This document shows, piece after piece, positions 15,176 through 27,222 of a stretch of DNA of 64,000 nt. The notes beneath the pieces are model-generated. The model was given only the letters and a program-made list of their open reading frames with translations. It did not search any database and was not told the DNA's origin. Both the position numbers and the translations under genes were made by a program. Source of the stretch: Gaeumannomyces sp. JS-464. Taxonomy: Eukaryota; Ascomycota; Sordariomycetes; Magnaporthales; Magnaporthaceae. The number at the start of each line of letters is the position of its first letter. The stretch's first letter is position 1. The stretch is from positions 4,092,001 to 4,156,000 of the forward strand of contig NGZR01000002.1 of NCBI GenBank assembly GCA_002197995.1, in the 5' to 3' direction.

Positions 15176-16028
15176 CTCCATGGCAGCGAATCCGAGAAGG
15201 AGGATGGGAGCGGACAGACGCAGGCCAAGACCGAAGCGACGCCTGCCAACACGCCAAGGATGAAGGAGACGTCCAGGGACGACGAGGGCGGCCCCTGTGG
15301 GCTGCCGACCAAGTGCACAGTCATCTAGATTACGATTAACAGCGCCCATGTTATGATAAATACCATTGTTTGAACGACTGATTTGCACTCACGGTCATGT
15401 GTCTTTGGTTTCCTGCTTTGCTGTTTAACTCGCCGGATTGCCACATCTTTGCATTTCTCAACCGGGCCGACCATTTGGGCATCCCGGTTATCGATTCCAG
15501 TTTGCGAAGGTCTTGTCCTTGTATTTGTGGAGGCGAGGTGCAACATTCGAGTTGATGACCCCGGAAACTGTGAGCGACTCCCTTGTGTACGACATGTATC
15601 TGCGCCAGCAGTCATCTGTGACCACCGCTGTCCTCTCATCTCAGGGAAAACCGGCGACAGGCACGTCTTTGGCCCTTTGATCCAGGGGCTAGGCGAGACA
15701 TGTGCCGCCATTTGGACACATCCTCTCAACTCTTGTGACCCCGTGTTGAACCTTTGTGCATTATTAGCCCCTGATTTGCTGTATTGTGGCGAGATGCACA
15801 AGACACAAATGATGTGTGTTGATACCGAGGGGTCTCTGTAGGACGCTGACGTCCTACCGCCTTCACCACTGTTCAGTCTTGTTATATAATTATTTCCAGA
15901 ACCCCCATCGGGGATTGCTGAGCCAGTATGGGGACTAACTTGTGGCTCGCCCTATCGTCTTGGGCGTTTACGGAGTTTCCTCGCCGCGTTCAGCACACAT
16001 CTATCTGCCTTGACGCGATCCTCATCAC
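15176..16028 (+). other. Intergenic region between the WrbA-like and METTL24-like genes
   Basis: About 850 bases. The first 130 bases after the stop are purine-rich and could be 3' UTR. No domain was found in the 152-codon frame at 15383 or the overlapping minus-strand frame. Confidence 0.5.
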
Positions 16029-16388
16029 ATGTACCCTCCGGACGCGCGCCGCGGGCCGGCAGCAAGAAGCATGACGGCCGCGTCGGGACTCTGCGGCAAC
16101 CCGAGGAGGGTGATGCAGCTGCTCTGGCTGGTGGCGGGCTTCATGTTCGCCATCGCCCTGGTCCGGTCGCTCGGCGGCCACCACCACCCGGCAAGGGGCT
16201 GGATGGCCAGCCGGTGCAGGGCCTCGTCGGCGGTGGCAGCAGTCGGGGCCGCGACGGCCGGCTGAGCATGGCGGAGCACATGCGCGCCGCCGAAAGGTCC
16301 TGGGGCAAGACGGTCAAGCAGCGCCACGAGCTTATTCGCAAGGACTTTGGTGACGTCGAGAAGCTGCCCCTGTGAGCCGGCCATTCCT

Positions 16389-16419
<31 letters not shown>

Positions 16420-17624
16420 CTTTGTCCGCGCTTTCGGCTTGTTCCGGTGGCAGCCCGGCATTTAGCTTGTATCCAGACATGTCTCCCGATTAACGCGCAC
16501 AGATACGCTGCGATTAACGGGCCGTCATACGATGCGACGCCTTATACCATATGGGACCTCACCCCGGCCTCGTACGGGTGTCCGCACGAGATGGAGCGCG
16601 TCGGGCGGATGGGCGACGGCGGCAAATGGGTCTGCGGCATGTCGCGGTACGAGAAGCTGTCGCGAGCCCAAGGCTGCGTTGTGTATTCGTTCGGGGTCCG
16701 GGACGAGTCGAGTTTTGGTACGTTCGTCCTTATGGGGTTATGTGGGCATCATGTCCTCCCTCCTCCTCGCACGAGCGCGCGTGTCAAGACCAAAGCCCGG
16801 TGCTGGCTTCTAACCTCCCAGGACCTGTGTGCCACCGAAAAGAAAACGAACTCTTGTCTCGCACAAACTGCAGCGTCTGGGCTTATGATTTCGCCGTCGT
16901 CGATTTCGGTCAGCAGCTCGAGGATGGGAACCGGGCGCGGGCGCACTTTATGCAGGCCGGGGTCGCGGGGCAGACGAACACGAGCAAGAGCCCTCCGTTC
17001 TACAGCATGGCCGACCTGATGAGGATGAACGGCCACGACTACATGTGAGGGACATGTCCTCCTCCTCCCCGCCGACCCTTCTCAACGGTAGTCCGTCTCT
17101 TGGGAGAAGAGCTCGGTGCTCTCTGTGTAAAGCATATGTTGGCTGACGGCGTCACCGTCTCATTCGCCTTGAACCCGGCCAAAGCGACATACTGAAGATT
17201 GACATTGAGTTCTCCGAGTACGAGACCATGGACGGGCTGGACAGGGACTTCCCCTTGGCCGCCGGTCAGGAGTTTCCGGTCGGGCAGTTCATGGTTGAGC
17301 TGCATCTCCTGAACGGCATAACGGCCAAAACGTTTTTGGAATGGTAAGTTCAGAAAGGCGTTGGGTGGTGGGTGGCCCTTGGCTTTTGCATACCTAGGTA
17401 CCTACCTAGGTGACTGACGCAGAGCGTTGGCGTTATAATAGGTGGGAGCGTCTCGAGGGCCGCGGCATGCGCGCAACCTGACGGAGCCAAACCTGCTGGG
17501 CGTCACGCTCGGAATCGGCGGCAACAAGGACCCGAACTTGGCAGAGTATACCATGATCAACGTGCACGACCAGAGGAGCGTTGTCTTCGGTGGCCCTAGC
17601 GGCTCCGCAGCCGGGGAGGGCTAG
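16029..17624 (+). CDS. Membrane-anchored methyltransferase-like protein (METTL24-like)
   Basis: Five exons: 16029-16371, 16503-16717, 16843-17044, 17185-17343 and 17442-17624, giving 367 residues after two single-base repairs (near 16190 in a CCC/GGGG stretch, and near 17484 where ACCTGACGG restores to TWTEPNLL). A single hydrophobic segment around residues 29-46 (MQLLWLVAGFMFAIALV) suggests a type II membrane anchor, then a charged stem. The lumenal domain has CPHEMERVGRMGDGGKWVC, VYSFGVRDESSF, CSVWAYDFAVVDFG, YIDILKIDIEFSEYETM and FMVELHL, the order seen in METTL24-type Rossmann methyltransferases. DIEFSEY corresponds to the acidic IDxEGxE motif; the usual G is S here. The substrate is unknown. 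The ATG at 16071 is an alternative start. Intron 1 carries a 28-base T run and intron 4 an ACCTAGGT inverted repeat. Confidence 0.83.
16392..16419 (+). repeat. Poly-T tract inside intron 1 of the METTL24-like gene
   Basis: Twenty-eight consecutive T within a 131-base intron (16372-16502). It may act as an extreme polypyrimidine tract, though it lies over 80 bases from the acceptor. Length is likely unreliable given how the assembly handles homopolymers. Confidence 0.9.
17391..17411. repeat. ACCTAGGT double palindrome in intron 4
   Basis: Two copies of ACCTAGGT separated by ACCT. Each copy is its own reverse complement. Related CCTACCTAGGTA-type sequence recurs at several other non-coding sites in the window. 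Confidence 0.8.
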
Positions 17625-19678
17625 AAATGGCCTAAGAAAAGGGGGCTTGATCGACGAGAACTTTGGCCTTCTGTTGGTGTCGATCTTTCTTTATTCATTC
17701 TATTTTTGCCAGTCTCCCCGTCTACTCCCTATTTCCGGTCAGTTCTTTTACTGTATTTCATCGCAACCCTGGACCTGCAGAGCAGATTGTTGGCACGAAC
17801 TGCGAACAAACAAGCCAGGATAAAAAAAAATAATACAGAAGCCCTGCCTTGGCGGAGACGGTGGCTATGTTGCCCTCTTGCGAATGCAAAATGTGAAGGG
17901 GCTCCAATGAGCCTGGGCATGAGTGGTGCACTGGTGGGCTGCCGATTGCCCGATTTGGTCGCACCAGGTCGCGCCCCACCGGATGGGCGTTACGCCCGGG
18001 CCGCATGTATGCAATGTGTGGGGCCTCGTGATATTTCTGGCCCCAGCGGGCGTCGACGTAAGTGATTTTGGCTTGCAAGCCCATGCTGCAGGGTTGCCTG
18101 CGTCCCATGTCTTGTCCGACCGAAATAGACCCCTGAGCGGCCCCTTTCGAGCGGCTTGTGCGGGCTTGCGCGGGATGGCAGCACGCATCGAATGGTTGGA
18201 AATATCGGATTGTTTCTGGGGTGACAGACCTGAAAACTCCGCTGAGACGGGCGGGGGGAAGTGGCATGCGCTGAAAAAAAGATGCCATCCGTCCATTCAT
18301 TCAATATCGACCGGCTCAGCAGTAAGTGGTGACCAAAGCCCGGAAGTACACAGGAACCGGGCAGGAGCCAGGTAGGTACCGAAGGAATTGCCAAATGCTC
18401 CATATGCATGCAGTCGGGTGCTAGCATCAGATGACGTAGCCGGAAACAGTGCCGTGCCGCTGGGCCCACTGGAGCTGGAAAAGAATTTTTATGCATCTTC
18501 TGCTTCCATTGCTTTTCCCTTTTTGACCAGCAAGGTTTACATACATACATACAGCCACCCAACTAAAACAAAAACCGTGTAGAACAGGGCCGGATTCTCT
18601 GGGTGGGCTGGCGCTCACTCATACACGGCATCGTTGTGCGTGCACTTGACGTTGCCGTCGGGAGCGCCGGGGTTGGCTGGCTGTGGGCTCGTGGAGTGAC
18701 GTCGAGGTTTCGGGATGGGGGTGTGCCCAGGAGCGTGCCTACAAACAGCCTGCTTTTAGGGGTAGGGAGACTGGACAGACAGACGAACAAACACGCAGTC
18801 GAGAATAAGCTGCGTCAGCCTGACTGACCACTGCCGGTGAATAACGAAGCAAGGTGCCAGATGGAGAGACAAGATGGTCGGGGCTGGTTGGCAGCCAAGA
18901 CAAAAGGAAGAAAAAAAGCGTTGAGAGGATGAAGGATCCAAAGCACATGCACTATGTGCGCACGCGTGTTCATGGAATAGACCAGGTGCCCATCGCCAAT
19001 CACAGGGCGCCGTTCTGCTGGCCGGACGGGCCGCTCCCTGGCCATGATGTGACTGATGATGGATGGATCTGCTCCTGGGTCTGCTGGCCAGGCTGGCTGG
19101 CACTGGGTAGGTGGCTACGTGTGCCTCTCTCTCCGCGGAAGCAGAGAAACACATATACGGTACCTATGCCTCTGTATGGACATTCATTTCGATTGCCAGT
19201 CACCCCTCTCCTCCCAATGCCAATAGTGTATTCATAACTCCCATAACCCCCACCACCAAGAAAACCAAGCGGGCAGTCCTGAGGAGAAGATCCCGGATCA
19301 GAACCGAACAAGCAAAAGGGCCTCGTTTGGCGTCTCTTTTTTGTTGACAGGTCCACTTTGTTTGGAGCCGGTTCTTGCCAGGACCAGGACCAGGACCAGG
19401 TCATATCCTGATTTGCTTCTCGAGTGCGTCCCTGCGAACGAACCGACCAGCACCAGCGAACCGGGCGCAGCAGAAGCAGCGGGCTCGCGCACGCCCCAAG
19501 CCAGCACAAACGGGACGCCCCCTCCCCTCGGGGAAGGGGATGGGCTCCAGTGGCTTGATTAAGAGGAAATCCCCGTCGATCGAGCGAGCGAGGGACGAGA
19601 CAATAGATATTTTCTAAAGACACATCTTTGTTGTGCGGGCTTGGAGTCGTGTTTGGCACTTTGCACCTGGCCGCAAAG
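17625..19678 (+). other. Intergenic region upstream of the DUF8004-like gene
   Basis: 2 kb with no supported gene. It contains a short GACCAGGACCAGGACCAGG tandem at about 19379-19399 and an AGGTAGGTACC element at 18370-18380. Overlapping minus-strand frames at 17758-18562 read as random GC-rich sequence. Confidence 0.5.
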
Positions 19679-22600
19679 ATGATGGCTTCTCATAGTAAGT
19701 CCTCCAAAGAGGGGCGTGCCTCAGTCATTGGCTCTTTTTTCTCCATCGTTTCTCTGCCCCCTCGGTGCCCACGCTCGGCTCTGCCCGCGACCCGTACGGA
19801 CTTGACGACGACGACGACGAGAAACGCAGCGGCAAGATTCGAAAACGACCCGAGGGCGAGGCGCTGCTGCGGCGGGCTGAGACGGAGCGGCTTCCTGAGC
19901 GGGGACGTCCCCTGTCTGTGTTCGCTGCGGACTACCATGCACGCCATTACCACGACCGCGACCTGTGGCTCAAGTCCAGCAGCAGCCCGCCCCCGAGGAC
20001 CACCAAGCCCAGGCCCGCCACTACCTCGCCGATTTGGACAAAGCTAGCCCACCGCCCGGGGAGCCACCACAACAGCAGCAGCAGCCGCGGCCGCAAAATC
20101 GCAGCGCTTGCAAAAACGGCCAGGACCCGGGCCAGTGCTCGGGGACGGCCGCCGCGCGTCCGGCCACGATGGCCCTCGGATTGAAACCCAGGAATCCCAG
20201 GCCCAGAAACCACAGGGCCAGAATGGGCGGGGAGCCAGCCGCCGGGGCGATCGCCGCCCGGCAGACCCCATCAGGCACTCGGCGCCGTCGCTCAAGTCTA
20301 TGCTCTTCTCCAAACACGTCACTAAGCCTGTTGCTGCAGCACCAGAACCCGGCCCTGCCCTGCTTGCTTCTTCGACCTCGGCGACAGCGCACCACGACCG
20401 CCAGCGAAGCACGCACCAACAGCAGAGGCAGCAGCACCAGCAGCCCAGAAGCCCGAACGAGGCGCCCCAATCCACCGCAAGCCTGTCCCCACCGGCAGAC
20501 CCCTATCGTTCCACAGCAGCGGCGACGCCCAGCCCCAGGCCGCCCTGTCGAATCCTGCGGCTGTCACCCCCTCCGCTCAACGCACCACCTTCGCCCCGAC
20601 GACGACGACACCTTTTTCTCCTCTGCAGATTCCACCCTCAAGACGACACGGACGGCGACGATCCGTACATATTCCTCAATCAGCAGCAGCAGCAGCCGAC
20701 CCGTATCCGTACCTCCAGCAGGACCCCTATCCCGACCACCACCAGCCTGGCCAGGGCTGGCAGCCGTACCACCACCAGTATCACCAGCAGTCGTCCGAGC
20801 CCGAGCCGCTGTCACCGACTGACGCAATGCCAAACCTTATTCCCAAATCCCACCCGTCGGAACCCTTGAGCCCGCCGCCCCCCGCCGCCGCCCAAGCAGC
20901 TGCCGCCGCCAGTGCCGCCACTGCCCAAGCAGCTGCCGCCGCTGGTGCCGCCACCGCCTAAGCAGCAGCCACCGCCGCCGCCGTCTTCCAGCAACGGCGC
21001 CGCCTCGGCCGCCGCCGTCCTGCCTCTTCGGCGGGGTCCTTGCCCTCGAATCGACTCAGCAGCAAGATGCCGTCGCATCCCCCAGCGAACAGCGCCAGCC
21101 ACGCCGGCTGCAGCCTCGTCGCGTCTCGCCTTCCCCCGAGCCCAAACCCAGAGGTAGGAGCGTCGGCGCGCACTCGCGTACCAACACTCTGACCAAGGCC
21201 TCGCCGCACCACGGCGATGCGCCCCCGGTGCTATCGTCAGGCGTTCCAGCAGACCTCCCTCGACGCACTCGAGCGACGGTGCACACAGCCCGGGCCGCGG
21301 CAGGGTTCGCAAAAGCTGGTTCCCCGGCGCCCGCTCACGCAACGTCTCGGCCGACAGGAAGGATGCCGCGGCCAAAAGTCAGGCCTGGATCTTCACCACC
21401 GACAGGCAGAGCCCCACGGCCGATTACAACCCTAGCTTCCTGACCAACGCAGAGAAGGTGAGCAGCGACTACGGGTGACCTCCTTCCGCTCACGGGCTTC
21501 CTTGCTGATGATTCTTTTTTTGCCAAACTCTTTATAGGTACCTGAGCTGTGGAACGAGGCGGGCGATGTCATCGTCTACCTCTACCCAAGGCCAGCGGGT
21601 GCGGCCCTTCGTTCAAAGTGCCGGGCATCATATTTGCCAACTCTGCCGTTTTTGACGAGATGCTACAGGCCGAGGCTACGGCGTCGCCCGTCAGCTCACG
21701 TGGCAGGACCAGCAGTTTCAGCGGCCGCAACAGCCTCACGGCCGACGACGCGCGGCGCTCTATCGTGTCGACGGCCAGCACGCATTCCGTGGGTGAGGGT
21801 CTCTCCGAGCTGCGGTTGTACGTGGCCGACTCTCCAACGTTGAGCCCTGCCGACAGGGAGGCGCCGCCGACGCCCGAGCGCCTGATGGACGTGCGCAACC
21901 TGATAGCCTTCCTGACGGGCCAGCCGCTGGCCGGGACGCCGGCGCACCCGACCGTGTTTGCCGTGCTGCTCCGCATCGCCGGTCTTCTGCGCGAGTTCGA
22001 GTTCCGGAGCCCCGACGGCAGTCGTTCGGCAACGCCGTCGACCTCAGCTTCAGCTTCTACTCGGAACAGATGCAGCTGGCCGACGTGCGTGAGAGCCGCG
22101 AGAAGACGATCGAGGCCCTGGTGCTGGGCGAGCAGATGTGTTCGTGGGATATCTACAACGAGGCCTTCACGCACGCAGTCGGTAAGTACGACGCCGTGCT
22201 GGAGCTCAAGTCGCCCCTGTTTGCCCAGCTCTCGCCCAGCACGGCCCAGCGCCTCGAGCGCGAGCACCTCGACCTGCTCAACCGCCAGCACAACGTCAAC
22301 ACCCGTCTCGAGAGCTTCGACTTCCTTCCTGCCGTCTTTGCCGGCGTGGCCAGCTCCACGTCCAACAGCGACTTCAAGAACGTGCGCTTCAAGGCCTGGC
22401 GCGCCAGCTTCTCGAGCATGCGCAGCTTCGTGCTCAAGCACTACAAGTCCGAGTTTGGCGGCTGGCCCCCAAGGCCCGCAGCAAAAAAGAACCCCTTCTC
22501 CGAGAGCGGGCTCAACCGTCAGGTGCTTCGCCAGCTGTATTCGGACCTATGTGCCCTGTACGACCTCCTCGTCGACCGCCGTGCCCTCTCGACTCGCATC

Positions 22601-23918
22601 GTCGAGCAGGACGAGTCGCCCGACGCCCGCGACCCCAACCTGATTGCCCTGCGCAAGCTGCTGTCCGAGTTCGACAACTCGTCGCCGCCTGTGCTGCCCG
22701 CCGTGCCCTTCGACGTGCCGACTCTGCCGTCCATGACCTCGGTCCTGGTCACGTACAACGACATGGCGCCCAAGGAGCAGGCCCGCTTCGACAAGCGCCT
22801 CCAGATGAACGAGCTGCTGCTCGTCATGCAGAAGTCGTACGACTTCGACACGGGCAGCATCCGCCTGCCCTTCCTCGACGCCTTCAAGGACTTTGAGCTC
22901 AAGGAGGCTCGCGGCAAGTCGGCCCTCGACCTGGTCGACCTCCGCATCGGCATCTGGATCTTCCTCTATGTCGTCATCCAGTCGCTGCCCATCCTTGCCG
23001 TCGACGCCCCGGCCTGCGCTACACCGAGGGCGTCGAGTACTTCCTGTGCCAGGCGCCCCAGGGCACTCCGCCGTGGATGGAGGACGCCATGGGGTGCGCA
23101 AGCGCTGGTTCGAGGCCCCCAACGGTTCAAAGGTCCAGCTCGCCGCCGACACCGTCATGTTCTCCATCGAGGCCGTCTACGGCCGCTCGCACTGCTGGAT
23201 CGCCGCAAAGAACTGGGAGGCCGCCTGCGGCGCGTCTCGGGCGCCGGCGGGACCGGAAGCCCCGGCGACCGCAGCCCGACCCTCCGGAGCCAGCGCGCCC
23301 TGTCGGTGGCGCCTCGGCTTCCTCCTTTCATGTCGCCGCTCGAGCCGCCCCGGTCCGTCTTCGCGGGCATGGACCTCCACGGGGCCTCGTCGCCCACCAT
23401 GGGCACGGGCACCCCGGCCTCGGCCGCCTCGTCGACGAGCCTGGGCACGCCCGTCACCCTCCGCCCGAGGAACCAGTCGCCCGCGAGCCAGCGTTCCGGT
23501 GAGTGCCGGCTACCGCTCCTCCATCGTCGGCCTCGAGCCGGTCGACCCCCCGTTCGAGGCGACCCCGCCTCGGTCGGGCACCTTCCCTTACCACCCCGGA
23601 GGCGCCGCCAGCGCCAGCGGCGAGCAGCTGGAGCTTCCTTCGGCCCGTACCAGCGCGGCCACATGGCCCGCAGCCACTCGGCCGGCAACCTCAAGCTGTT
23701 GGTCAACGTTGGCGGCAGCCCCGGAGCGCCGGGCCCTAACACCGGGACGCCCGGAGGCGCTCACCAGCACAACAGCCCCGGGCCGTCCCACATGCGAGCT
23801 GGCAGTAATCTGACCCCGGCGGGCGGCGGCCGGCGGCGGAATGTCATTCGACGACATCCTAAAGGGCATGGACGACCAAAAGGTCAAGAAGAAGAAGAGC
23901 TGGCTGCCTGGGAGCTGA
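19679..23918 (+). CDS. Large conserved fungal protein, DUF8004-like, with low-complexity N-terminus and many frame offsets
   Basis: The C-terminal two thirds reads as one conserved protein. After intron 21458-21537 it has VPELWNEAGDVIVYLYP, then a globular helical region (VREFEF-like segment, MQLADVRESREKTIEAL, EQMCSWDIYNEAFTHA), IGIWIFLYVVIQSLPILAVDAPGLRY and WFEAPNGSKVQLAADT. It ends in a lysine-rich SFDDILKGMDDQKV tail with stop at 23916-23918. This order matches a protein common in filamentous ascomycetes that carries a domain of unknown function (DUF8004, by my recollection). The N-terminal part (about 19765-21457) is Q/P/S-rich, with PYPYLQQDPYP-type and KQLPPPVPPLP-type repeats. The start (ATG 19679 or 19682, followed at once by a GTAAGT donor) and first intron are uncertain. 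At least eight offsets occur, near 21590, 22023, 23012, 23094, 23230, 23503, 23636 and 23838, mostly in G or C runs. Function unknown. Confidence 0.7.
20868..20985 (+). repeat. Proline-coding minisatellite-like tract
   Basis: A roughly 40-base unit (CCCAAGCAGCTGCCGCCG with GTGCCGCCA spacers) recurs about three times with drift. In one frame it reads PKQLPPPVPPLPKQLPPLVP, in another a poly-alanine. Long C runs sit at its left edge, so the true frame across it is uncertain. Confidence 0.7.
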
Positions 23919-24973
23919 ACGAGGCAGTCCTCGGTCTTTGCTCTCCTTCACACCATCGGCTGCCCTTGAACCCCGCCTGCTCACCATCTACCTTTCCATC
24001 CTCGATTTATTGGGGCCATTTTCATGTTTTTATCCTTCTTATTCTATCATTTGATCTTTTCCCTTTCTTTTTTCAGGCAGTTGGGTGGGGGAAAAAAATG
24101 TCTTGTCTTTTTTTGCTCTTTTCTGTTGCGACCGCCCATATTTCTGTTCGTCCTGCATAAAGCGACAAGCAACTACATCAGCAAGTTTGGACCAAAAATC
24201 AAGAATCGGCTCGTTTCTTTCGTGGAGTTTGTCCTTCTTTTTCTTCTTCTTTTTTTCCGTCACTACCTATCTTATAGATCCAGATCATGGCCTGCCATAT
24301 ATGGGGGATTTGTGGCTTCGTGTGCGTTGGGATCAGAATCAGATGCATTAGTACATACGCGTACTTACATTGTTTGGATTTAGCTATTTTTAATAATGAC
24401 TGACTGACGACATGATCAGGTTGTTTGTGTTTCTGAAGACTCCCAGGCCGCTGGTAATACCTCTACGTTCAAGTCTATCCTCCGTAAAATGATTGATTAG
24501 TTTGTATGTTAGACGTGGGCCTTCATCTGGCGGAAGTATGCACCTGGTTTGAACGAAAAGATATACTCCAACGAAGTCCTTCCTCCAGGGGTCGTCAAGG
24601 GAGAGGAATTTTTGCGAGTCTCGAGGCTCTGCAGGACAAGCACGTCAATATTAGTTCTCGACAATCTATCTTCCATCTGGCATACCAACAAAGTTCCGCA
24701 CTTAATCATAATCAACCACCTGTCTCGTCAGTGTCTCACAACCACCTACACAGGCATAGGCTCCCTGAAGACGTATCCTTCGATCCGACCAAGGCTCCCA
24801 CTAAAACTCTCCAGTCAAGTTAAGTACCATCAAATACGGAAATCCCTCCCAGGGGCTTTGGGCCATCAAAAGCACAATAGATATCATTCGATGTCTTACC
24901 AGAAGCAACAAAAAGAGAAGGAAAAGAGATGATCACTCAATCCAGAGCCACGAAAGTGAGACACCCGAGACCA
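23919..24973. other. Convergent 3' flank between the DUF8004-like and tyrosinase genes
   Basis: About 1 kb, T-rich between 24000 and 24280 (runs of CTTTTTTT), consistent with 3' untranslated sequence. No coding signal was seen. Confidence 0.55.
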
Positions 24974-27222
24974 TTACCTATCTCTTGGGTTTAGATCGAA
25001 GTGCTGGATGGGCTCCCCCCACCTTGGCAGGTCGAACACGGAGGCTGGTGCTTGGACCTCGGAGCTGGCGACGCCCATGTGAAGACCCGCGACAGTGGAA
25101 GGGTCTACAACAGCGCCGCTGGCGAGAATCACGCGATACTGCATCGTGGCTCTGAGATAGGGCTCGACGGCGTCCATCTCGAGGTTGCGGAGCTCGCCCG
25201 CAACGATTCTGCTCGTTAGGAACGACGTAAGGGGTATCGTGCCCGAAACCAGGTTGCTGGCCTGGTGGTCTCCATGCATGACGGGAGAGGCGAAGACGCT
25301 CGGTGCCGACAAGGTTCGGTGCCGATACCCACAGATCGGGGTCGCTTGGCGTCTCCGCCAAAGACATGGATGAAGTAGGTTCCTCCAAGAGCCTGCTTCT
25401 CGGCGCGGATGTTGATCCCAGTCGCGGTAGGCCTTGTCTCTGAGAACCGTCCCTGGTGCCGGGTCTGGGGAATCGGAGTCCACCAGGCATTAGCTTTTGG
25501 TGCTACCATGGCTGCCGCGCGTGGGCGCACGGCTGCCCTCTTCCTCTGTGGAGCCGAGAGCCTGAGGCGAGCCGGGCTCGAGTTCCCGTACAGCCTGTTG
25601 ATGACCGCCTTGACCGCCGCTGGGCCGAGGCTCCGGACTGGGAGCCTGGCGAGCCATGAACGCCTGTCCACAGTATCGGCGTAGTTGTAGTTGAAGACTC
25701 CGGGTCCCGGACCATGTTCGAATCCCAGAATACGCCGTTGCCAGTGGCGTAGAACGGGGTCAGAGGCGTGCTAGAGTCCACTATTTGGCCGGCCAGGGTC
25801 GTGTACGACGCCATCCGCGCAGGTTGCGGAGTGATCCACGAGTCCGGGTGGATGGTCTGCCACATGGCGAAGAGGCGGTCGAGGTTGGTATGGTGGAGCC
25901 AGAATAAGGGGTCGAAGGAAGAAAAAAGGTATATACGTCATGTGCCCGCCCAGTCCCGAGCGAGTGGATGGCGTCGTGGACTGCCTCGATCGAGTCGTGC
26001 TTGGTGTCGCCCTTGGCATACCACGCCTCGTTGCTGAATGCAGAGTAGTTGTTGTAGCTCGAAAAGAGCGCGTATACGCGCTGCTGTATTGTAGCGTGAT
26101 TTTGATCCAGCGCCATGGCAACCTTAGTGTTGTTGGACAACGCTTGGGGGGCGTTGCTGCTCGGAGATCGTAGAGTCCCACCCCAGTAATCCCACTACAG
26201 GCGACATACCGCGGTCAGCACAGGGGCTATCATCCAGGGAAACCCGTGACGTGGGCGACAGCGACAGCTCAACTTACCGGCGCCATCCAGAAGGCGGACG
26301 CATTGAGTGGGCGGAACGAGTACATATACAGGGGGTTCGAGATGCGCTGCACTCCGTTGGGGCCTGCGACATCGACCCAGGGACTGCCGCCGACGGAGAG
26401 GGGTAGCAGGCTCTCGCCGCTGGGCGGATTACTTGCCCAGTCCCAGTACGGGATGCGGAAATCGGCGGCGGCCGTCTGGAATCGCTTCCTCGTGTCGTCG
26501 TCCTTGAACCAGGAGGCTATGCTTTGGATGTCGTCGTAGAGGATTTGCTGCATATCAAGCTGTCAGCAACGGGACCCATTGCTCGCCAGGTCACTTTTTT
26601 GCTGTCCAGCGGACCGTGTATTTGGTACAAGGAACCATCTTTGTGTTGCCCCTAATATCGCGCCACTCGTCTCCCTACTGAGACAGTCTGAGTTGGTACC
26701 TGCATCTTACCTCGTACAGGGCAAGGTACGGTCGATGCCAGGTGGGGAAAAGGATAGACTCGTGGGTGCAGTATCCTGTATTTTCGCTCCCAGGGGTCGG
26801 CTTGACGCCGTTCCAGGGCATGAAGGGGACGCCGTGGACCCCTGCGACGAGGTCAGTTTGGCAGAAGAAACCGGAGCAAGGAGGGGCCGGGGCCGAGTCC
26901 ACGTACCAGCGATTGAGTACCACGAGAGCGGGTCGTCCTGGTCCCTGAATGCCATCATGCTCAGGCCGAGAATGTAGAGCGTCCACTTCTCTTTGTCCTT
27001 TTCCAGGTCCCTGATCTCGGGGCGGAGAGGCACAACGGTGCCGTTTGGCCTGCCTGCTCCTTCACCACAAACGGCTCCTGGGGGTCCTGCCGCTTGATCA
27101 AACGGGCTGTGTCGAACCCGTAGTCGTAGCCGGTAGTATGGTGAGGGTTTGCCGCCGCCAGGGGAATCAGGCTACCGATGTAAAACGGCGGACAGGAGGA
27201 TGCCTCGTGTGAGATAACCCAT
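24974..27222 (-). CDS. Secreted tyrosinase (type-3 copper phenol oxidase), with several frame offsets
   Basis: This enzyme oxidises phenols to o-quinones, as in melanin-type pigment formation. Exons on the minus strand: 27222-26907, 26841-26711, 26547-26278 and 26194-24974. The protein opens with a likely signal peptide ([13 protein letters not shown]..., then a hydrophobic stretch to PLAAAN). Copper A histidines lie in [30 protein letters not shown]. Copper B lies in AVHDAIHSL and [16 protein letters not shown]. The [11 protein letters not shown] segment between them is typical. A C-terminal region with [13 protein letters not shown] resembles the tyrosinase C-terminal (lid) domain. Frame offsets occur near 27185, 27055, 25947, 25927, 25709, 25348 and 25300. 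Together they restore an exact multiple of three, so I favour assembly errors over a pseudogene. All expected copper ligands are present. No pigment cluster surrounds it. Confidence 0.88.
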
